This document shows, in pieces, positions 54,608-63,122 of a stretch of DNA of 64,000 nt. A program made the position numbers and the translations under genes. Source of the stretch: CAZMZW01 sp964571135 (GTDB lineage: Bacteria; Chloroflexota; Anaerolineae; Anaerolineales; Anaerolineaceae); the NCBI GenBank assembly GCA_964571135.1, contig CAZMZW010000001.1, positions 496,001 through 560,000 of the forward strand, written 5' to 3'. The notes beneath the pieces were generated by a model, which did not search any database, had not been told where the DNA came from, and was given only the letters and a program-made list of their open reading frames with translations. Each line of letters starts with the position of its first letter. The first letter of the stretch is position 1.

Positions 54608-55525
54608 TTAATAGATTACTTGAATCGCTGAAGGAACGACCCGAATAGTCAATCCAGTAATACGAGAGTCAAAGCCGGCGATGATTTCACCATCGGCATG
54701 AATTTGCATGGGATGATCCGCATTAATTTCCAGTTTCTTTAATTTCCCGGTTTCGACATATGGCAATTGATCCTGGGTTCCATTCAAGAAATAAGGGAGC
54801 GTCAATAGCATCCGTGGACGGGAAATTACATTTACTCCAACATAATTCAGTTCACCATCATCCTGACGGGCAAGTGGGGCAATTTTAAACCCACCCCCTT
54901 CTCTTTTTCCATTGCTTATGATCAGCATTAATAATTTACGTTCAAACTTCTTTCCATTCAGTGTTCCACTAAAATGGTAAGGTGTGTGGTTACGTAAAAT
55001 GGTTTGAATAGCCGCTGCAAGATATAACCAGAATCCAGTAAAGAAAACCATTTTACGGGTACGGATATCCACAATGGCATCAAATCCAATTCCGACCACA
55101 TTCACCCAGTAACGTTTTGTTCCAGTATTGGTCTGTAGTAATCCGATATCCACAGAGTGGGCTTTGCCGGTTAGCGCTGAGATTAATGTGCTGACATAAT
55201 CCTTGGAAATACCCAGACTTCCTGCAAAGTCATTACCGGAACCGATAGGCACTATCCCCAAGGATGGACGTTTTTCTTTAGGGACTGTCATCAAACCGTT
55301 CACAATTTCCTGCGTTGTACCGTCTCCACCGATGGCAATGAGATGTTTGTAATCGCTGTGAGTCGCCCGAAAAGCAATCTCCTCGGTTTCACCAACCGCA
55401 ACTGTACATTCCCAATCCAGTCCCCCATATTCTTTTACCATACCATGGATTGTCTTTTCCAGTTCTTTGGCACGCCCATGATTAGCTGAGGGATTAAAGA
55501 TGATTAAAGTTTTTTGTTTTTTCAT
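54608..55525 (-). CDS. YegS/BmrU-type diacylglycerol/lipid kinase
   Basis: A 305-residue lipid kinase. From ATG at 55525 it begins MKKQKTLIIFNPSANHGRAKE, the normal family start; the frame is open to 55576 but the extra 17 residues are not needed. The catalytic-domain motif is AIGGDGTTQEIVNGL (nucleotide-binding G-G-D-G-T), then IVPIGSGNDFAGSLG, and a C-terminal beta-sandwich with QIHADGEI. It likely phosphorylates diacylglycerol or another lipid at the membrane. It shares an upstream region with the divergent V4R-like gene. Confidence 0.88.
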   Translation of the reverse strand: MKKQKTLIIFNPSANHGRAKELEKTIHGMVKEYGGLDWECTVAVGETEEIAFRATHSDYKHLIAIGGDGTTQEIVNGLMTVPKEKRPSLGIVPIGSGNDFAGSLGISKDYVSTLISALTGKAHSVDIGLLQTNTGTKRYWVNVVGIGFDAIVDIRTRKMVFFTGFWLYLAAAIQTILRNHTPYHFSGTLNGKKFERKLLMLIISNGKREGGGFKIAPLARQDDGELNYVGVNVISRPRMLLTLPYFLNGTQDQLPYVETGKLKKLEINADHPMQIHADGEIIAGFDSRITGLTIRVVPSAIQVIY

Positions 55526-55594
55526 TCTGAATGTTGGGATATCAGGTAAAATACTTTGCGATGAAATTATACTCAAAATGGTTTTTATTCATTC

Positions 55595-56212
55595 ATGTTT
55601 AATTCAAACCACAAATCCCTGATGATCTCAGCTGATCTTTCTCAAGCAATCTATTATGGCACCTTTGAGATGCTGGGAACGTTTGAATTGGCGAAACTAT
55701 TGAAAAAAACAGGATTCCTTGATCTTCGATGGTCAGGTAAAAGTTGTATTGGATTGACCTCTAAAGAGGTTAAGGATTTGCTGGATTCAATCACCGAGCA
55801 ATACGGTTTGCTCACTGCTCAAGGATTTTATTTGCGGATAGGCCGCGTGGCGTTTCAATATTTACGCCGAAATGATCCGCAAATTATTCTTGATAATTCA
55901 ATTGAGAAACGCATGCAGCTATTGGAAGATCAAATAAGCGGTGAGCTAGAAAAAGAAACCAATTGGCTGCAAAAGAATCTGAATTGTAAGATACATGTGA
56001 AAAAGCAAGAAGGCAATTGGATAATTATCGTTACTCATCCGCTAGAGTGTTCCCCAGAAATAAATAAAGCCAGGTTTTACTTCTTGAAGGGTTTTTTACA
56101 AGAAAGCCTGGAATGGATGGATAACCGGCATAGATATGTAATTTCCTTTCTTCCCGATCCTGTTCAAAATAATTCTCATTACATTTCAATTGATTCTCAA
56201 TCAATTGATTGA
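55595..56212 (+). CDS. V4R-like small protein, function unknown
   Basis: A 205-residue soluble protein. AIYYGTFEMLGTFELAKLLKKTGFLDL and TAQGFYLRIGRVAFQYLRR resemble the pattern of V4R/hydrocarbon-binding domain proteins (…GLNAVLNLAGL… and …LRxGRAxFxY…), which bind small ligands or act in tetrapyrrole biosynthesis. The cysteines that some V4R proteins use for metal are not conserved in the usual place. The last codons encode a repeated Ser-Ile-Asp and contain a 14-base palindrome. The PfkB gene follows after 21 bases, so the two may be cotranscribed. The call rests on weak similarity. Confidence 0.5.
   Translation: MFNSNHKSLMISADLSQAIYYGTFEMLGTFELAKLLKKTGFLDLRWSGKSCIGLTSKEVKDLLDSITEQYGLLTAQGFYLRIGRVAFQYLRRNDPQIILDNSIEKRMQLLEDQISGELEKETNWLQKNLNCKIHVKKQEGNWIIIVTHPLECSPEINKARFYFLKGFLQESLEWMDNRHRYVISFLPDPVQNNSHYISIDSQSID
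56198..56211. repeat. 14-bp perfect palindrome at gene end
   Basis: CAATCAATTGATTG reads the same on both strands and overlaps the stop codon of the V4R-like gene, 22 bases before the PfkB start. Its TCAATTGATT core also occurs as a direct repeat at 56186-56195. It may be an operator for the PfkB gene or an accident of the repeated Ser-Ile-Asp codons. Confidence 0.4.
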
Positions 56213-56233
56213 CCCTCTTTTTTAGATAATCAA

Positions 56234-57211
56234 ATGAATGATCAATCTGTTTATCACAAATTACCGAAGTTGAAACCTGACCTATTAATTATTGGACAGG
56301 CAACGATTGATGATATTAACCGTGAGGGGGAAGGGCTGGTAGCCGAACGGATTCCTGGAGGAGATTCCATTTATGCAGCTTTGGGAGCTTCCATCTGGCC
56401 AACGAAGATAGGTGTTGTAACAATAGTTGGGCAGGATTATCCGTATGAGAAGATGGATTTGGCTACCTGTAATCCAGAATCTACAGATTGGGCTGGTTTG
56501 ACTGCCTATCCTGGCTCAAGTATGCATGCCCGGGCTTTCTATTCAAATGATGGCAGCAGAATATTTAAATGGGATGATTTTTCGCTGACTACGAAATTAA
56601 GTCCGGGTGTGAATTATGTGCCCGACCTCTGGCGCGACGTTCATTATGTTCACCTGGCTCCCTCAGACCCAAAACGTCAATTGGAGCTGGTCCGGTTTTT
56701 TTCTGGTAAAGGTGCCATTGTTTCACTGGATGTTGAAAAGCATTTCTTTGAAGCTGGCAAAGAGGCAATTATTGAATGTTTAAAACTCAATCCTATTTTT
56801 ATCCCGAGCGTTGAACATGTTCAGTTATTGAGCGGTATTCGATCCGATAATATCGATGATCTCTGGCCCTGGATCTCCAACTGCGGGGTTTCATTAGCGG
56901 TGATTAAATACGGATCACAGGGTGCTTGGGTCATTGATGTAAAACAAAGGAAAAAATGGCACATGGGTGTTGTGGAAAATCTGCATCTGGTGGATGTAAC
57001 CGGTGCAGGTGACTCTTTTTGTGGGGGATTTATGGCTGGTTTTATTCTCACCCGTGATTTTTTGCAGGCATCAGCGTATGGAGCAGTCTCAGCCTCTTTT
57101 ATTGTGGAAAGCTTGGGCGCAAGAAAACCTGACCATTATCAAAAAGAATTGGCGGAACAAAGGTTGGCTGAGATGTTTAAGAAAATTCCTGCTCCAGTAA
57201 ACATGAGATAA
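56234..57211 (+). CDS. PfkB family carbohydrate kinase
   Basis: A 325-residue ribokinase-superfamily kinase. The N-terminal part has LLIIGQATIDDI and PGGDSIYAALGASIW (the G-G-x-x-x-x-A-A substrate-binding pattern). The C-terminal signature DVTGAGDSFCGGFMAGF contains the anion hole and catalytic Asp. The substrate cannot be assigned; family members phosphorylate sugars or nucleosides. It is downstream of the V4R-like gene; the thiamine operon promoter begins about 190 bases after its stop. Confidence 0.85.
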   Translation: MNDQSVYHKLPKLKPDLLIIGQATIDDINREGEGLVAERIPGGDSIYAALGASIWPTKIGVVTIVGQDYPYEKMDLATCNPESTDWAGLTAYPGSSMHARAFYSNDGSRIFKWDDFSLTTKLSPGVNYVPDLWRDVHYVHLAPSDPKRQLELVRFFSGKGAIVSLDVEKHFFEAGKEAIIECLKLNPIFIPSVEHVQLLSGIRSDNIDDLWPWISNCGVSLAVIKYGSQGAWVIDVKQRKKWHMGVVENLHLVDVTGAGDSFCGGFMAGFILTRDFLQASAYGAVSASFIVESLGARKPDHYQKELAEQRLAEMFKKIPAPVNMR

Positions 57212-57397
57212 GTACTAAAACAATTTATGGAAAAACAAATTTTATTTGTCCTATCTGGAATTAACAAAAATTTGGAAAGGTGACCCAAAAATAAAATATT
57301 CCTATCCGCGAAAAACTAACCAGCCTAGAGTAATGGAATCTAAAGAACAAGAGTGAGAAATGGCAGGCGGCAGATGGTAAATTGTTGATTGCGAAGA
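57212..57397. other. Noncoding spacer before thiamine operon
   Basis: A 186-base stretch between the PfkB stop and the thiamine-operon -35 box. It is AT-rich at first and becomes more mixed after 57300. I see no gene, no convincing terminator and no recognisable RNA in it. Confidence 0.4.
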
Positions 57398-57425
57398 TTG
57401 ACAATTAAGGGGAACTTCTTATAAT
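57398..57425 (+). promoter_or_regulatory. Sigma-70 promoter of the thiamine operon
   Basis: TTGACA (57398-57403) and TATAAT (57420-57425) are both perfect consensus, separated by 16 bases. Transcription should begin near 57432, immediately before the riboswitch aptamer. Confidence 0.85.
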
Positions 57426-57431
57426 AATAAG

Positions 57432-57536
57432 TATCACTTCCGGGGAGCCTGAATTGCCAGGCTGAGAGGAGGGCGCTCAAACCCTCGACCCGCTAAACCT
57501 GATCCGGATAATGCCGGCGTAGGGAGCTTGACCAGA
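57432..57536 (+). ncRNA. TPP riboswitch (THI element)
   Basis: The conserved thi-box is clear: GGGGAGCC, then AGGCTGAGAGG, a GACCC segment, and ACCTGATCCGGATAATGCCG followed by GCGTAGGGA. These hold the pyrimidine- and pyrophosphate-binding pockets. The closing stem can form between CTTCC and GGGAG. Genes downstream encode thiamine pyrophosphokinase and a thiamine-type ABC transporter, the expected targets. Binding of thiamine pyrophosphate should switch the operon off. Confidence 0.97.
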
Positions 57537-57537
57537 A

Positions 57538-57568
57538 CAAAACTCCCTTGCAGGTAAGGGAGTTTTTT
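57538..57568 (+). terminator. Riboswitch expression-platform hairpin containing the ribosome site
   Basis: A stem CAAAACTCCCTT / AAGGGAGTTTTTT with loop GCAGGT directly follows the aptamer and ends in a T-run, so it can act as an intrinsic terminator. Its right arm holds AAGGGAG, the Shine-Dalgarno of the gene starting at 57571. The same hairpin can therefore both end transcription and hide the ribosome site. Confidence 0.8.
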
Positions 57569-57570
57569 AT

Positions 57571-58266
57571 ATGCATAAAAGAGCAGTTATTTTTGCCAAT
57601 GGCGAATTATGCGATGCAGAAAAAATTAAGGAACAACTTTTTTCATCTGATTTTCTTATAGCAGTTGATGGTGGCCATCACCATATGAAATCGCTCGGCT
57701 TGATCCCTGACCTGGTCATAGGAGATTTGGATTCTATCCAAAAGAAAGAATTGATCCAATTGCAGAATTCGGACGTGGAAATACTGCAATATCCTCCCGA
57801 GAAGGATAAAACCGATCTGGAATTGGCATTACGTGAAGCTGCCACCCGTGGTTACCCAAACGTCCTGATCGTTGCTGGTCTTGGTGGTCGATTGGATCAG
57901 ACCTTGGGCAATCTTTCTTTACTTAAAGCCCCTTTTCTCGCGAATAATCTGATTATATTGGATGATGGTTATGAAGAAGTGTGGAATCTAAAGAAGAGTT
58001 TATATTCTGAAGGTTTACAGATCAATGGTGAGATTGGCGATATAGTTTCACTTTTATCTTTTGGTTCAGTGGCAAAAGGAATTACTACTGTAGGATTGAA
58101 GTATCCTCTTACAGGAGGGAACCTTTTGCCTTATCAAACGCGTGGTATTAGTAATGAAATGGTAGAAAGTAAGGCTAAAGTGTCCTTAACGGATGGCGAG
58201 TTGATCGTCATCCATTCCCGAAAAAAATTAAAAAGCTTTAGTGATTTGGAGGTACGAAATGAATAA
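57571..58266 (+). CDS. thiN: Thiamine pyrophosphokinase
   Basis: A 231-residue kinase that transfers pyrophosphate from ATP to thiamine, giving thiamine pyrophosphate. Diagnostic blocks are AVIFANGE, LIAVDGGHHHMKSLGLIPDLVIGDLDSI, QYPPEKDKTDLELAL (ATP/Mg-binding) and GLGGRLDQTLGNLSLL. The C-terminal beta-sandwich includes GDIVSLLSFG and LKYPLTGGNL with GISNE, the thiamine-binding region. It is the first gene under the TPP riboswitch and overlaps thiB by 8 bases, so uptake and activation of thiamine are made together. Confidence 0.95.
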   Translation: MHKRAVIFANGELCDAEKIKEQLFSSDFLIAVDGGHHHMKSLGLIPDLVIGDLDSIQKKELIQLQNSDVEILQYPPEKDKTDLELALREAATRGYPNVLIVAGLGGRLDQTLGNLSLLKAPFLANNLIILDDGYEEVWNLKKSLYSEGLQINGEIGDIVSLLSFGSVAKGITTVGLKYPLTGGNLLPYQTRGISNEMVESKAKVSLTDGELIVIHSRKKLKSFSDLEVRNE

Positions 58267-59302
58267 AAGAATTTTAAGCCTGGTTTTACTAATTAACCTT
58301 TTACTCTTTATTGGCTGCGCCAAAAGTGGACCAGTCCAAATAAACGTTATGACCCATGATAATTTTGCAGTCAGCGATGCCGTGATTAAGGAATTCGAAA
58401 AAACGAATGGCGTCAAGGTCAATTTTATTCTGAGCGGTGATGCAGGTTCAGCTTTGAATCAGGCCATATTAACTAAATCCTCCCCTATCGCGGACGTATT
58501 CTATGGGGTGGATAATACATTTTTATCCCGCGCATTAGCTGCTAATATTTATGAAAGCTATTCTTCCCCAATGCTTATTAATGTTCCCGATCAATTTCAA
58601 TTGGATAAAAATCATTTCGCTTTACCTGTGGATTTTGGTGACGTTTGTATCAATTATGATAAAGCCTATTTTGCCGAGAAGAAACTAGGAATCCCTCAAA
58701 CCTTGGATGATCTGCTCAAACCTGAATATCGGGGGCTGCTGGTTGTAGAAAACCCGGCAATTTCCTCTCCAGGATTAGCTTTTCTCCTGGCTACAATTGC
58801 GAATTATGGACCAGATGGTTATCTGAATTACTGGCAGCAATTACGCGCAAATCAACTGGTGGTGGTAAATGATTGGAATACCGCTTATTCAACAAATTTC
58901 TCCGGTTCTTCAGGGAAAGGGCAGCAACCTCTTGTAGTTTCATATAATACCAGTCCTGCTGCTGAAGTAGTTTATTCAAGCGAAAAATTGGATGCAGCGC
59001 CAACAGCTTCCCTGGTTGGGACCAATATGTGTTTCCGCCAGATTGAATTTGTGGGGATCCTCAAAGGCACTCACCAATTGGCTCTGGCGCAAAAATTTGT
59101 GGATTTTATGCTCAGCAAGACTTTTCAGGAAGACATTCCACTGAAAATGTATATGTATCCGGCTTATGCAAGTGCATCACTGCCTGCTGAATTTATTAAT
59201 TATGTGCAAATGCCAGAAAAACCTGCTTTTATTGCTCCTGAAAAAATTGCCGCGAATTTGGATAACTGGATTCAGCAGTGGCGCAAGGTAGTTTTGGAAT
59301 AA
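58259..59302 (+). CDS. thiB: Thiamine ABC transporter substrate-binding lipoprotein
   Basis: An extracytoplasmic binding protein of 347 residues. ATG at 58259 follows GGAGG by a normal distance and gives MNKRILSLVLLINLLLFIGC, a lipoprotein signal with lipobox FIGC. The mature part reads VQINVMTHDNFAVSDAVIKEFEKTNGVKVNFILSGDAGS, matching ThiB/TbpA and the iron/thiamine branch of SBP family 1. ADVFYGVDNTFLSRAL and VSYNTSPAAEV are family features. It overlaps thiN and precedes the permease, as in ThiBPQ operons. Confidence 0.92.
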   Translation: MNKRILSLVLLINLLLFIGCAKSGPVQINVMTHDNFAVSDAVIKEFEKTNGVKVNFILSGDAGSALNQAILTKSSPIADVFYGVDNTFLSRALAANIYESYSSPMLINVPDQFQLDKNHFALPVDFGDVCINYDKAYFAEKKLGIPQTLDDLLKPEYRGLLVVENPAISSPGLAFLLATIANYGPDGYLNYWQQLRANQLVVVNDWNTAYSTNFSGSSGKGQQPLVVSYNTSPAAEVVYSSEKLDAAPTASLVGTNMCFRQIEFVGILKGTHQLALAQKFVDFMLSKTFQEDIPLKMYMYPAYASASLPAEFINYVQMPEKPAFIAPEKIAANLDNWIQQWRKVVLE

Positions 59303-59312
59303 GGGATTGACT

Positions 59313-60977
59313 TTGCAAAAAAGATCCTGGCTGCTCTGGTTCATTCCGTTAATATTTTTGGGATTGTTCTTTCTGTATCCCCTGACCGCTATTTTTAACT
59401 TAGCGCTTCGGTCTACCGGTCAAGGATGGACCAGCTTCCCTTGGCAGCGCGTGGGATCCATTCTTGGATTCACTATTTTTCAGGCTGCGCTCTCCACATT
59501 TCTAACCATACTGGTAGGACTGCCAGCTGCTTTTCTTTTTGGCCGTTACGATTTCAAAGGGAAAAAGATATTCCGAATTTTATCCACACTTCCATTCATT
59601 CTTCCAACGGTTGTCGTAGCGGCGGGTTTCAATGCGATCATTGGTCCGAATGGAATGTTAAATACATTGTTAATGCAAATTTGGCATCTTAGTCAGCCAC
59701 CCATTCAAATTCTCAATACTCTGGCTGCGATCCTTCTGGCACATGTTTTTTATAATACTGCCGTTGTTATCCGTATGGTTGGGTCATCTCTCGAACAGCT
59801 TGATCCGAGGTTAGAACAAGCCAGCCGCACTCTGGGCGCATCTCCCTGGCGCAGCTTTTGGAAGGTGACTATGCCGTTATTGCGGTCCTCCCTGACCTCA
59901 ACGGCTCTGGTGGTTTTCCTTTTTGATTTCACAAGTTTTGGGGTCATTCTGCTGATGGGTGGACCACAATTTGCAACTCTGGAAGTTGAAATATATTATC
60001 AAACCATGCAATTACTTAACCTGCCGCTGGCGGCATGGCTTTCCGCGATCCAATTGGGTTGCACTTTAATCCTGACTATATTGATCTTACGTCGAGGAGG
60101 TGGGCTGCCAGTACCGATAACGCCGCGCTTATCACATTTAAATAATCGCAAAATTAAATCGTGGGGAGAAAAAGCCTTTCTTATGATAATGATGATGTTA
60201 TTGATCATGTTATTGGTAATGCCATTAGTTTCCCTGGTTTTCCGTTCGCTGACCCAGGTGGAGATAGCGCATCCAGGAAGCATTAGAATTTCCGGATTCA
60301 CCCTTCAGTATTACCAGGAATTGTTCATTAATCGTCAGCAGTCCTTGTTCTACGTACCACCAATAGAGGCTCTGAGTAATTCCTTTTTTTATGCCCTGGC
60401 TGCCAGCCTATTAGCCCTGTTCTTTGGCTCGCTGGCAACCTATGCACTCCTGCAAAAAAGCCGTTGGAATCAACTATTTGATCCGTTGATCATGCTGCCA
60501 ATGGGTACTTCAGCCGTAACATTGGGGCTGGGATTCATTATTGTATTTACCACTTTGCCCAATGCGCGTGATTATTATCCTATCCTGATCCCAATTGCGC
60601 ATAGTTTAGTTGCCTTGCCCTTTGTGGTTCGTGTGCTGCAGCCAGCTCTGGCTTCCATTCCTTCTTCTCTCAAACAAGTGGCTGCCACCCTCGGTGCTTC
60701 TCCCTGGCAGGTCTGGTTCAAAGTTGAATTACCCATTGCGTCACGCGCGGCAGCAATAGCGGCATTATTCGCTTTTTCAATTTCATTGGGAGAATTTGGA
60801 GCTACGTCCTTTCTTTCACGGCCGGACATTCCAACCTTACCGGTGGCTATCTTTCGTTTCTTAAGTCAACCTGGATCGCTCAATTATGGTCAGGCCTTGG
60901 CAATGGCGACCATCCTCATGATATTATGTGCCCTGGTGATGTTGGTAATTGACCGTATTAATATTAATAATGGTTAA
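59313..60977 (+). CDS. thiP: Thiamine ABC transporter permease
   Basis: A 554-residue double-length permease with two sets of about six TM helices, each carrying the EAA-type cytoplasmic loop (EQASRTLGASPWRSFWKVTMPLL and KQVAATLGASPWQVWFKVELPIA) that contacts the ATPase. This fused two-domain form is usual for ThiP. TTG at 59313 lies 6 bases after AAGGGA; TTG at 59307 is possible but directly abuts it. It follows thiB by 10 bases and overlaps the early part of the thiQ frame only if a longer thiQ start were used. Confidence 0.92.
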   Translation: MQKRSWLLWFIPLIFLGLFFLYPLTAIFNLALRSTGQGWTSFPWQRVGSILGFTIFQAALSTFLTILVGLPAAFLFGRYDFKGKKIFRILSTLPFILPTVVVAAGFNAIIGPNGMLNTLLMQIWHLSQPPIQILNTLAAILLAHVFYNTAVVIRMVGSSLEQLDPRLEQASRTLGASPWRSFWKVTMPLLRSSLTSTALVVFLFDFTSFGVILLMGGPQFATLEVEIYYQTMQLLNLPLAAWLSAIQLGCTLILTILILRRGGGLPVPITPRLSHLNNRKIKSWGEKAFLMIMMMLLIMLLVMPLVSLVFRSLTQVEIAHPGSIRISGFTLQYYQELFINRQQSLFYVPPIEALSNSFFYALAASLLALFFGSLATYALLQKSRWNQLFDPLIMLPMGTSAVTLGLGFIIVFTTLPNARDYYPILIPIAHSLVALPFVVRVLQPALASIPSSLKQVAATLGASPWQVWFKVELPIASRAAAIAALFAFSISLGEFGATSFLSRPDIPTLPVAIFRFLSQPGSLNYGQALAMATILMILCALVMLVIDRININNG

Positions 60978-60990
60978 AAAAAGGTCTAAT

Positions 60991-62040
60991 ATGCAATCAT
61001 TATTAGAAGTGGTTAATATTCATAAACACTACGAAGACCAATCTTTACTTCGTGGAGTTAGTTTTGAAGTGCATGCAGGCGAAATCTTGTGCCTGCTTGG
61101 TTCTTCTGGCAGTGGCAAGAGTACATTACTTCGCATTATTGCTGGTTTGGAATCTGCTGAAAGAGGGAGCATTCTGTGGCAGGGTCAGCCAATTGATGAT
61201 TTACAGGTGCATCAGCGGAATTTTAGTTTGATGTTTCAGGAATATGCCTTATTCCCTCATATGAATGTTTTTTCAAATGTTGCATTTGGTTTACGTATGC
61301 GGGAAGTTTCAGAGGAATTAATCCGAAAGCGCGTGATTGAGGCTCTGGAAATGGTGGATATGTCCGCATTCAAAAATCGCCGTGTGACTGATCTTTCTGG
61401 TGGAGAACAACAGCGGGTCGCCCTGGCACGCGCCCTGGCTCCTGAGCCACGTTTGTTAATGTTGGATGAACCTCTCGGGGCACTGGATCGTTCATTGAAA
61501 GAACAACTTAGCGGTGAATTGCGCGTCCTTTTGCATCGATTGGGTATTCCCGCAATCTATGTCACCCATGACCAGCAAGAGGCATTTACTGTTTCTGACC
61601 GATTAGCGATTCTTCATTCAGGTAAAATCCAGCAGCAGGGAACTGCAGAAGATATTTTGGCACATCCTTCATCCCTATGGCTGGCGGATTTTATGGGTTT
61701 CACCAATCAATTACCCGGAAAGATAGAATCTGTCTTGCCGTTGAACATTAAAACCGCGCAAGGTTTATTCCAAAGCAACATGCTGATTCCTGATATCAGA
61801 TCTGGGCAAAAAGTCATACTGGTTCTCAAACCCGACCATGTAAAAATCGTCAAGCAAAAAGAAACCAGTAATACTATTACAGGTATAGTGATTGATGTGA
61901 CTTTCCGTGGGGATGGTTATTTAATCAAAATTACCTATGGATCCGGGCAGATCATTAAATTTATATCACCACACCATCAAAAAATTGGTTCATCAATCCA
62001 GGTGTTCTTTTCACCTGAATCCGTGTTGTGTTATGTCTGA
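60991..62040 (+). CDS. thiQ: Thiamine ABC transporter ATPase
   Basis: The energising subunit (349 residues). It shows Walker A LGSSGSGKST, the Q-loop in MFQEYALFPHM, the signature LSGGEQQRVALARALAPEP, Walker B LLMLDEPLGALD and the switch His in YVTHDQQEA. The C-terminal about 100 residues form a TOBE-like regulatory domain (KVILVLKPDHVKIV). ATG at 60991 has AAAAGG 6 bases upstream; the longer ATG at 60970 and further upstream frame add only a short unneeded N-terminus. The TOBE domain makes it longer than some ThiQ proteins, so a Fe3+/thiamine-type ATPase is the broad class; the operon fixes thiamine. Confidence 0.9.
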   Translation: MQSLLEVVNIHKHYEDQSLLRGVSFEVHAGEILCLLGSSGSGKSTLLRIIAGLESAERGSILWQGQPIDDLQVHQRNFSLMFQEYALFPHMNVFSNVAFGLRMREVSEELIRKRVIEALEMVDMSAFKNRRVTDLSGGEQQRVALARALAPEPRLLMLDEPLGALDRSLKEQLSGELRVLLHRLGIPAIYVTHDQQEAFTVSDRLAILHSGKIQQQGTAEDILAHPSSLWLADFMGFTNQLPGKIESVLPLNIKTAQGLFQSNMLIPDIRSGQKVILVLKPDHVKIVKQKETSNTITGIVIDVTFRGDGYLIKITYGSGQIIKFISPHHQKIGSSIQVFFSPESVLCYV

Positions 62041-62518
62041 GGATGTTATTCTGATCAAGCGCGATCATACCGGCAGGGAGGTGTGGCGATATTCAGGCCG
62101 GCAGTTGCGTGTGGCTAAGGCCGGAATGCTTGTCGAAGCGCGCTTTAACCGATCTGATCTGCCATTTTATGGAATGATTTTCAAACAAAATGACCGTTTT
62201 GTAGAGTTATATTTAGTTGACCATTGGTTTAATATTTATGAAATTCATGATTGTGATAATGATGCAATCAAGGGCTGGTATTGCAATGTCACCCGTCCTC
62301 CTTTAATACAACCCGGTCAAATTGCCTATGATGACCTGGCGCTTGATCTTTTGGTCTATCCCGATGGACGTCAATTGATTTTAGATGAAAACGAATTTGA
62401 AGAATTAGAGCTTTCTCTTGAGGATCAGGATAATGCTCGAAGTGCGTTAGAAAGATTAAAAGAGTTATTTAAAAATCCCGCCCAATTCAGATTTGAAAAC
62501 CTGCTTGGACGGGATTGA
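62033..62518 (+). CDS. DUF402 family protein
   Basis: A 161-residue soluble protein. IYEIHDCDNDAIKGWYCNVTRPPLI, YDDLALDLLVYPDGRQLILDENEFEEL are the hallmark of DUF402 (FomD/YgaC group), whose known members are nucleoside di- or tri-phosphate phosphatases binding metal through the D-x-D-x-x-x-x-P-D-G core. ATG at 62033 overlaps the thiQ stop by 8 bases, so it is translated with the thiamine genes. An open frame extends back to 61937 but only as a shadow of thiQ. Its link to thiamine is positional. Confidence 0.85.
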   Translation: MSEDVILIKRDHTGREVWRYSGRQLRVAKAGMLVEARFNRSDLPFYGMIFKQNDRFVELYLVDHWFNIYEIHDCDNDAIKGWYCNVTRPPLIQPGQIAYDDLALDLLVYPDGRQLILDENEFEELELSLEDQDNARSALERLKELFKNPAQFRFENLLGRD

Positions 62519-62522
62519 TCGG

Positions 62523-63104
62523 TTATTCGCTGCGCGAACGTTGTTTTTTTGGCTTTTCCCTGAGGAAAAAATAATAGAATGCCCAGCTAACAAAGGTAAT
62601 CAAAATCAGGAAGACCAAAAAGGGTGCAATAATGGATGCCACTGAGACAGCTGTGGAAGTGGCGTCTTCTGCCATGCTTACCGGAACATTCGCTGTGCCA
62701 CCAGTTGCAACCCCGATTGCCGGCCGGATGACCGCCGATTTTGTTACATGGATGCTTCCTGCAACGATGAGCCCCAGCGCAAGAGCAGCAACAGGGCTGA
62801 TCCCTGACACCACATGGGTATTGGCAGCAAATACGATCGCTCCGGCTGCCGGGCGGACCAATGTCTGAATGAGATCATTGACATGATGCACCACCGGGAC
62901 CTTGTCCACAAAGAATTCAATGACTAAGAGAATTGTCAGCAGCCCGATGATCCACCAACTGGTAAGTCCGTCCCAGGGAGCATCCAGGTGGATCAGATTG
63001 GTGAACTTCGCCATCAGTGCTACCACCAGAAGCGGGATATAGGCATTCAATCCGGCGCTTGCGGATAGACCGAATGCGGAAAAGACTCCTAATAAAACAT
63101 CCAT
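62523..63104 (-). CDS. DUF4126 family membrane protein
   Basis: A 193-residue integral membrane protein with about five TM segments. LSASAGLNAYIPLLVVALMAKF near the N-terminus and HVTKSAVIRPAIGVATGGTANVPVSMAEDATS in the middle are the DUF4126 signature. The C-terminus is basic (KPKKQRSRSE). Function unknown. It lies 18 bases downstream of the DUF2085 gene on the same strand and converges on the DUF402 gene. Confidence 0.88.
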   Translation of the reverse strand: MDVLLGVFSAFGLSASAGLNAYIPLLVVALMAKFTNLIHLDAPWDGLTSWWIIGLLTILLVIEFFVDKVPVVHHVNDLIQTLVRPAAGAIVFAANTHVVSGISPVAALALGLIVAGSIHVTKSAVIRPAIGVATGGTANVPVSMAEDATSTAVSVASIIAPFLVFLILITFVSWAFYYFFLREKPKKQRSRSE

Positions 63105-63122
63105 TAATACCTCCGTAATAAT

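Noticed and set aside
56198..56211. Palindrome as a terminator of the V4R-like gene
   Set aside because: No loop and no T-run follow; a self-complementary 14-mer of this type would be an operator at most.
61937..62032. Longer N-terminus for the DUF402 gene
   Set aside because: The extra segment is the alternate-frame reading of the thiQ 3-prime end and has no family similarity.
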